From Prevotella sp. (GTDB taxonomy: Bacteria; Bacteroidota; Bacteroidia; Bacteroidales; Bacteroidaceae), in NCBI GenBank assembly GCA_017541365.1, contig JAFXZF010000022.1, positions 1 through 11,308 of the forward strand: a stretch of 11,308 nt of DNA, written 5' to 3'. A program made the position numbers and the translations under genes. Of this stretch, positions 7,015 to 11,308 are shown in pieces (position 1 is the stretch's first letter; each line of letters starts with the position of its first letter). The notes below the pieces were generated by a model. That model was not told the origin of the DNA. It ran no database searches and saw only the letters and a program-made list of their open reading frames with translations.

Positions 7015-7033
7015 TGTCGTTTATTTTTCTTTT

Positions 7034-7078
7034 CTGAATAATCCGATTATTCTGAATGTTCTGAATACTCCGATTATC
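7034..7078. repeat. Repeats and palindrome in the fabF leader
   Basis: GAATAATC-C-GATTATTC (7036-7052) is a perfect 8-bp-arm palindrome. The 18-bp segment 7034-7051 recurs with two differences at 7061-7078, offset 27 bp. A third CTGAAT (7052-7057) lies between them. The cluster lies 20 bp or more before the fabF ATG, between the acpP terminator and the gene. It could be an operator or a structured leader; I cannot assign a factor. Confidence 0.45.
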
Positions 7079-7088
7079 TCTTTAAAAT

Positions 7089-7128
7089 AAAAAAGTGATG
7101 GATAAGTGATTTCTCACCTAACCATCAC
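7089..7128 (-). terminator. Intrinsic terminator between acpP and fabF
   Basis: On the minus strand GTGATGGTTAGGTG (7128-7115) pairs with CACTTATCCATCAC (7108-7095) over 14 positions. There is one T-T mismatch and one G-U, the loop is AGAAAT, and six T follow (7094-7089). It starts 35 nt after the acpP stop codon. It would give a short acpP mRNA and lower expression of fabF-rnc by partial read-through. Confidence 0.82.
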
Positions 7129-7163
7129 CCATGTATCATACGGATTCACGCATGCAAGGATTA

Positions 7164-7400
7164 TTACTTGCCAGCGTTCTCGATGTAAGCAATAGCATCG
7201 CCTACAGTCTGGATCTTCTCTGCGTCAGAGTCAGGAATTGTTACGCCGAATTCCTTCTCGAGTTCCATGATAAGTTCTACTGTGTCGAGAGAGTCAGCAC
7301 CGAGGTCGTTAGTGAAAGAAGCCTCTGGCTTTACCTCAGCTGCATCAACACCCAGCTTGTCAACGATAATCTCTACTACTTTTGATTCAATTTCAGACAT
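7164..7400 (-). CDS. acpP: Acyl carrier protein
   Basis: AcpP carries growing acyl chains on a 4'-phosphopantetheine arm in fatty acid synthesis. The start ATG at 7400-7398 gives 78 residues beginning [17 protein letters not shown], the standard ACP length and start. An in-frame ATG at 7472 would add 24 residues with no ACP character. The attachment motif [18 protein letters not shown] has Ser37. The protein is acidic and ends in [14 protein letters not shown], as in the family. It has its own consensus promoter about 90-120 bp upstream and an intrinsic terminator right after, which fits the high abundance of ACP. fabF, a main user of ACP, is next. Confidence 0.98.
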   Translation of the reverse strand: MSEIESKVVEIIVDKLGVDAAEVKPEASFTNDLGADSLDTVELIMELEKEFGVTIPDSDAEKIQTVGDAIAYIENAGK

Positions 7401-7451
7401 GATTTTTAATGTTTTTGATTTGTTTTTAAATTGTCTATTCTTGTTGATAAA

Positions 7452-7466
7452 TTCCCTTAGGGGGAA
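7452..7466 (-). promoter_or_regulatory. Small hairpin in the acpP leader
   Basis: TTCCC (7452-7456) and GGGAA (7462-7466) form a 5-bp stem with a 5-nt loop about 52 nt upstream of the acpP start. It would lie within the predicted leader of about 85 nt. It is too small and not T-tailed, so not a terminator; a minor leader structure at most. Confidence 0.25.
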
Positions 7467-7491
7467 CACCAATATTTTATAAATTCGGGTG

Positions 7492-7522
7492 CAAAATTAC
7501 TAATAATCTATCAATTGACAAA
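7492..7522 (-). promoter_or_regulatory. Promoter of acpP (Bacteroidota sigma-ABfr type)
   Basis: On the minus strand TTTG (+ strand 7519-7522) is followed after exactly 19 nt by TAATTTTG (7492-7499). This is a perfect match to the Bacteroidota -33 TTTG / -7 TAnnTTTG consensus. The implied transcript starts near 7485 and has a leader of about 85 nt before the acpP ATG at 7400. The surrounding A/T-rich spacer fits a strong promoter. Confidence 0.8.
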
Positions 7523-7604
7523 ACATTTTTGAGAAAAAAGCATTTTCTTGTGCACACTTGACTATCCTTTGTGCATTATTTTGCCCAAAAACAAGGGTAT
7601 TTTG

Positions 7605-9239
7605 CTATTTCAGTTGTTCTAAAGCACAATTTACGACATCACTGTGTGCGTTTACAATACGGAAATACTCTGTCATCGTCCATAAGTCGCGAGCTATCAG
7701 TGCTTTCAGTTGCATAGAGATACTTTCGTCTGTCTTTTTTACCATCTCGCTGTCCTCTGGACGCTTTACCTTTTGCTTGTCGCCCTCGGCATATATATTG
7801 TCAATGAGAGAGCGTGGCACCTCATAGTCACTGTCAAACTCTTCAAAGGTCTTGTACTGTCTGAGCAACGACTTACGGTTCTTGGATGCGTACTTCAGGT
7901 TTGCATTGATAATGATGCCTTTGGCTGCCAGTTCACGATGGTACTTGGTATATTTCGTAGTATCGAGTGGCACGAAGTAATCGGGCATGATACCTCCGCC
8001 ACCATACACTGTGCGATGTTTCTTCAACGTCTGAAACTTCAGCGAGTCAGCGAAGTGTATGCTATCGGCATTGGTAAACTCGCCATGCTTGTATCGGTTG
8101 TCGATATCCATGGCATAGTCTTTGAGTTCGCCCTTCTTATAAGGCTTCTGTATGCATCGTCCTGATGGTGTGTAGTAGTGTGCTACGGTGAGACGTATCA
8201 TAGAGCCATCGGGCAGGTCAATTGGTCTTTGCACCAGTCCCTTACCAAATGTGCGACGACCTACCACGACACCTCGGTCCTGGTCTTGCAGTGCGCCCGA
8301 CACTATCTCTGCAGCTGAGGCAGAGTACTCATTGACAAGTGCCACTACTCTGCCCGTGCGGAAAATGCCGTTGCCCTTAGCACGAAATTCCTGGCGTCTC
8401 GTTCTCCTGCCCTCTGTATATACTATGAGGTCATCATCATCAAGCAGTTCATTGAGCACATCGACAGCAGCCTGCAAGTATCCACCTCCATTCTCCTGCA
8501 GGTCGATGATGAGATCTCTCAGCGGTGTGCCCATGCTGGTGCCTTGCTCTTGAAGTTTCTTTATACCATCGACAAACTCCTGATGGGTGGTAGCACCAAA
8601 GGATGATATACGTATATAACCTATGCCAGGACGTATCATGTAGAGCGCATCAACGGTATTGAGAGGTATCTTGTCGCGTGTGACTGTAAAAAACACCGTT
8701 TCATCAACTCCCTGGCGCTTCACGCCGATCTTCACCTTTGTCCCCTTCGGACCACGAAGACGCTTCATGATGTCTTCTTTAGACATCTTTACACCAGCTA
8801 TGATCGTATCATTGACACTGACAAAGCGGTCACCTGCCACTATGCCCACCTTCTCCGACGGGCCATCATTGATAGTTTGCACCACGAGGAGCGTATCCTC
8901 CAACATATTAAACTGCACACCTATTCCCTCAAAGTTTCCCTGAAGCGGTTCGTTCAGTGCTTTCACCTCCTTTGGTGTAGCATAACTGGAGTGAGGGTCA
9001 AGTTTCTCAAGCATGCCGCGTATAGCGTCCTCCACGAGTTTATTCTCATCAACACTATCTACATACAGATTTACAGTGGCCATCTCAGCAATGGCGAGTT
9101 TGCGAAGTGCCGACTCACTATTGCCACCGATACGCATCTGCGCACTGAGCGGCATACTAAAAAGGAGCACCAGCTGAACTAACAACAGTCTGTTCTGCCA
9201 TGCCCCCCTACACCTTATTATATTATATATGTGTCTCAA
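7605..9239 (-). CDS. S41 family C-terminal processing protease (PDZ-containing)
   Basis: This is an exported serine protease of the CtpA/Prc type, which trims or degrades envelope proteins from their C-termini. The 544-residue product has an Arg-rich start, a hydrophobic core (LLLVQLVLLFSMPLSA, about 18-33) and a likely cleavage site near Ala33-Gln34. A PDZ domain lies at about 100-190 (GIGVQF, GPSEKVGIVAGDRFVSVND). The S41 catalytic core follows: NEYSASAAEIVSGAL with Ser308 and RTFGKGLVQ with Lys333, the same 25-residue spacing as E. coli Prc Ser430-Lys455. The best start is TTG at 9239: the frame is open back to a stop at 9290, no upstream ATG exists, and the first internal ATG (residue 29) would destroy the signal peptide. 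parE ends 28 bp upstream, so they are probably co-transcribed. Confidence 0.93.
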   Translation of the reverse strand: MRHIYNIIRCRGAWQNRLLLVQLVLLFSMPLSAQMRIGGNSESALRKLAIAEMATVNLYVDSVDENKLVEDAIRGMLEKLDPHSSYATPKEVKALNEPLQGNFEGIGVQFNMLEDTLLVVQTINDGPSEKVGIVAGDRFVSVNDTIIAGVKMSKEDIMKRLRGPKGTKVKIGVKRQGVDETVFFTVTRDKIPLNTVDALYMIRPGIGYIRISSFGATTHQEFVDGIKKLQEQGTSMGTPLRDLIIDLQENGGGYLQAAVDVLNELLDDDDLIVYTEGRRTRRQEFRAKGNGIFRTGRVVALVNEYSASAAEIVSGALQDQDRGVVVGRRTFGKGLVQRPIDLPDGSMIRLTVAHYYTPSGRCIQKPYKKGELKDYAMDIDNRYKHGEFTNADSIHFADSLKFQTLKKHRTVYGGGGIMPDYFVPLDTTKYTKYHRELAAKGIIINANLKYASKNRKSLLRQYKTFEEFDSDYEVPRSLIDNIYAEGDKQKVKRPEDSEMVKKTDESISMQLKALIARDLWTMTEYFRIVNAHSDVVNCALEQLK

Positions 9240-9241
9240 CT

Positions 9242-9269
9242 GTGAACTGTGAACTATGAACTTTGAACT
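9242..9269. repeat. Four tandem 7-bp repeats between parE and the protease gene
   Basis: GTGAACT, GTGAACT, ATGAACT and TTGAACT follow one another without interruption (9242-9248, 9249-9255, 9256-9262, 9263-9269). Only the first base varies. They fill essentially the whole 28-bp spacer, touch the parE stop codon (9268-9270), and end 3 bp from the TTG start of the protease gene. Confidence 0.85.
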
Positions 9270-11205
9270 AAAAGACCTCCTCTTCCCTTACGAGGTCTTC
9301 CTCTATCACCAGGTTGTCTATGATAAAGTTTTGGCGCTCCATAGTGTTCTTACCCATATAATACGCAAGAAGCTTATCCACCTCATCGCTCTTTTGCAGT
9401 GTAACTTGCTCAAGGCGTATATCGGGACCTATGAAGCCAGCAAACTCGTCGGGCGAAATCTCTCCCAGACCTTTAAATCGCGTTATCTCGGGGTCAGGGC
9501 CAAGAGCCTCTATGGCATTTACGCGGTCCTCCTCGCTGTAGCAATAACGTGTTATGAAGTCCTTCGGTTTCTCACCACGTTCCTTAAGTTTCTCATCCTC
9601 CGCAGCGATAATCTTCTTGTCCTTTATCTTCGTGCGGCGGTTTCTCACACGAAAGAGAGGCGTCTGCAGCACATACACGTGGCCCTTCTTTATCAGTTCA
9701 GGGAAGAACTGCAGGAAGAATGATATGAGCAACAGACGGATGTGCATGCCATCGACATCGGCATCGGTAGCCACTATGACTTTATTATAACGCAGATTAT
9801 CAAGTCCGTCTTCTATGTCAAGAGCAGCCTGAAGCAGGTTAAACTCCTCATTCTCATATACTATCTTCTTGGTGAGTCCGTAGCAGTTGAGCGGTTTGCC
9901 ACGCAGTGAGAACACCGCCTGTGTGTTTACATCGCGACTCTTAGTGATAGAACCGCTGGCAGAGTCACCCTCGGTAATGAATATGCTCGATTCCTCCTTA
10001 CGGTTATTCTTAGCATCAGAGAAATGTATGCGGCAATCGCGTAGCTTACGGTTATTGAGGTTTGCCTTCTTGGCACGCTCGCGTGCCAGTTTTGCCACAC
10101 CAGCCATCGCCTTACGTTCGCGCTCGCTCGCCTTTACCTTCTCTTCTATTATCTCCGCTATGTCATGGTTACGGTGCAGGTAGTTGTCCACCTCTGTCTT
10201 CACAAAGTCGCCCACATACTTGTTTACCGACACACCATCAGGTGACATCGTCAGCGAACCCAGCTTAATCTTTGTCTGCGACTCGAAGATTGGCTCCTCT
10301 ACATTTACCGCTATGGCAGCCACGAGTCCATTGCGTATGTCTCCATATTCGTATTTTCCGAAATACTCCTTGATGGTCTTGGCTATATGCTCTTTAAACG
10401 CGCTCTGATGAGTACCACCCTGCGTGGTATGCTGACCATTGACAAATGAGTCATACTCCTCGCCGTTCTGGTTGGTATGTGTAAAGGCTATCTCTATGTC
10501 CTCCCCCTTCATGTGCACGATAGGATAGAGCGGTTCGCTCGTCATCTGATCACGCAGCAAGTCCTGAAGTCCGTTTCGCGATACTATCCTCCTGCCATTG
10601 AACATTATCGCCAGCCCCGTATTGAGGTACGTATAGTTGCGCAGCATCGTCTCCACTATATCATCGTGGAACGAATAGTTCTTAAACAGACTGTCATCAG
10701 GCTCGAAGTATATGTACGTACCCGTCTCGTCGGTGGTGGGTTCCGTGGTGTCGCTTACCAGTTTTCCATACTCAAACTTTGCCGTACGCACATTACCGTC
10801 GCGGTAGCTTCTCACCTCAAACTTTGTTGACAGGAAGTTCACAGCCTTGATACCCACGCCGTTCATACCCACCGACTTCTTGAAAGCCTTTGAGTCATAC
10901 TTACCGCCGGTGTTCAGTTGGCTGACAGCAGCAATCATCTTGCCCTGTGGTATGCCACGTCCGTAGTCACGCAGTGATATCGCCTTCTGCTCATGCAGAT
11001 CCACCTCTATACGCTTGCCGGCATTCATCCTGAACTCATCGATACTATTGTCTATCGCCTCCTTCAGCAGTACGTATATACCATCCTCTGCATACGAGCC
11101 ATCGCCCAGCCTACCTATGTACATACCAGGCCTGCTGCGCACATGCTCTACATCACTCAGCTTTCGGATGTTTTCGTCATCATATTTTATGATTTCCTCT
11201 TCCAT
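9268..11205 (-). CDS. parE: DNA topoisomerase IV subunit B (GyrB/ParE family)
   Basis: This is the ATPase/TOPRIM subunit of a type IIA topoisomerase, which with ParC decatenates daughter chromosomes. The 645-residue product contains the GHKL ATPase motifs [10 protein letters not shown] (Glu49, Asn53), DYGRGIP (80-85) and GGKYDS...[13 protein letters not shown] (100-123), plus the transducer Lys in QTKIKLGS (310-317). The TOPRIM motifs are EGDSASGS (412-419) and [10 protein letters not shown] (481-490). RFKGLGE is at 576-582. It lacks the long insert of proteobacterial GyrB, and its [10 protein letters not shown] and C-terminus look like the Bacteroidota ParE type, so I prefer ParE over GyrB. 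The ATG overlaps the stop codon of the preceding gene (TAATG), implying translational coupling. Confidence 0.93.
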   Translation of the reverse strand: MEEEIIKYDDENIRKLSDVEHVRSRPGMYIGRLGDGSYAEDGIYVLLKEAIDNSIDEFRMNAGKRIEVDLHEQKAISLRDYGRGIPQGKMIAAVSQLNTGGKYDSKAFKKSVGMNGVGIKAVNFLSTKFEVRSYRDGNVRTAKFEYGKLVSDTTEPTTDETGTYIYFEPDDSLFKNYSFHDDIVETMLRNYTYLNTGLAIMFNGRRIVSRNGLQDLLRDQMTSEPLYPIVHMKGEDIEIAFTHTNQNGEEYDSFVNGQHTTQGGTHQSAFKEHIAKTIKEYFGKYEYGDIRNGLVAAIAVNVEEPIFESQTKIKLGSLTMSPDGVSVNKYVGDFVKTEVDNYLHRNHDIAEIIEEKVKASERERKAMAGVAKLARERAKKANLNNRKLRDCRIHFSDAKNNRKEESSIFITEGDSASGSITKSRDVNTQAVFSLRGKPLNCYGLTKKIVYENEEFNLLQAALDIEDGLDNLRYNKVIVATDADVDGMHIRLLLISFFLQFFPELIKKGHVYVLQTPLFRVRNRRTKIKDKKIIAAEDEKLKERGEKPKDFITRYCYSEEDRVNAIEALGPDPEITRFKGLGEISPDEFAGFIGPDIRLEQVTLQKSDEVDKLLAYYMGKNTMERQNFIIDNLVIEEDLVREEEVF

Positions 11206-11308
11206 TATATCGTTTTCTTATAGCTACGTAATCGTTTTACCGTTTTTGCATCGAAATACTGCCAGGCAGAGAGTACTCCGTCGTTGGTCTCCATCATGGC
11301 GAGGGTGA
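11205..11308 (-). CDS. C-terminal end of an unidentified protein (partial)
   Basis: A frame open from the window edge encodes 33 residues starting [18 protein letters not shown] and ending in [10 protein letters not shown]. It stops at TAA (11207-11205), whose last base is the first base of the parE ATG. The overlap, the minus-strand direction shared by all neighbours and the basic C-terminus make it likely to be a real gene end. The other two minus-strand frames contain stops here. I do not recognise the family from so short a piece. Confidence 0.55.
   Translation of the reverse strand, partial: TLAMMETNDGVLSAWQYFDAKTVKRLRSYKKTI

Noticed and set aside
7401..7472. In-frame extension of acpP to 102 residues
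   Set aside because: The extra 24 residues have no ACP character and lie in the leader after the promoter. [10 protein letters not shown] is the normal ACP start.
7551..7575. Inverted repeat TGCACA/TGTGCA downstream of the protease gene as a terminator
   Set aside because: Six pairs around a 13-nt loop, not directly followed by a T-run. Too weak to call, although it lies where a terminator would be expected.
7710..8165. Long + strand frame opposite the S41 protease (151 residues)
   Set aside because: Antisense to a clear protease gene with no family features and no promoter.
9204..9209. Six-base C/G run near the protease start as a phase-variable frameshift site
   Set aside because: The frame is intact, and six bases is short for slippage switching. 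Without strain comparison this is not supportable.
9256..9723. Long + strand frame opposite parE (155 residues)
   Set aside because: It lies wholly antisense to the conserved TOPRIM part of parE, has no recognisable motif, and starts inside the 7-bp repeat array. A shadow of the minus-strand gene.

Overview
The window reads as chromosomal DNA from a member of the Bacteroidota, most likely Prevotella or a close relative. This rests on family-level protein sequence character (large signal peptidase I, RNase III, ParE, C-terminal protease), the lack of Shine-Dalgarno sites, and a textbook Bacteroidota promoter (TTTG, 19 nt, TAATTTTG) in front of acpP. Every gene supported is on the minus strand, so transcription runs from high to low coordinates. 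No RNA gene, CRISPR array, insertion sequence or phage gene was seen.

In transcription order the window opens with the C-terminal end of an unidentified protein (11205-11308), whose stop codon overlaps the start of parE (topoisomerase IV subunit B). A secreted S41 C-terminal processing protease follows parE; the short gap is filled by four 7-bp repeats and the protease appears to start at TTG. The next block is acpP, fabF, rnc, dapB and lepB: acyl carrier protein, its condensing enzyme, RNase III, a lysine/diaminopimelate enzyme and signal peptidase I. AcpP has its own strong promoter and an intrinsic terminator before fabF. fabF-rnc overlap by 11 nt, dapB-lepB are 3 nt apart, and lepB ends in a strong hairpin terminator.

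The last block, at the low-coordinate end, is a vitamin B6 operon: a fused regulator-like gene, pdxS and pdxT (cut by the window edge). Its genes are packed with a 26-nt overlap and then zero spacing. PdxS and PdxT together make pyridoxal 5'-phosphate directly from glutamine, a pentose phosphate and a triose phosphate.

The most interesting item is the first gene of that operon. Its N-terminal half is a ThiD/pyridoxine-kinase-like domain with the substrate-side motifs retained but the ATP/catalytic part deleted or degenerate. Its C-terminal half is an AraC-type DNA-binding domain. I infer a pseudokinase vitamer sensor that controls pdxST; a 30-bp inverted repeat overlapping its predicted promoter is a candidate operator. 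A second notable structure is a roughly 20-bp hairpin with a GUAA tetraloop at the very start of the RNase III coding sequence, a candidate autoregulatory cleavage site. The rest is ordinary core housekeeping.
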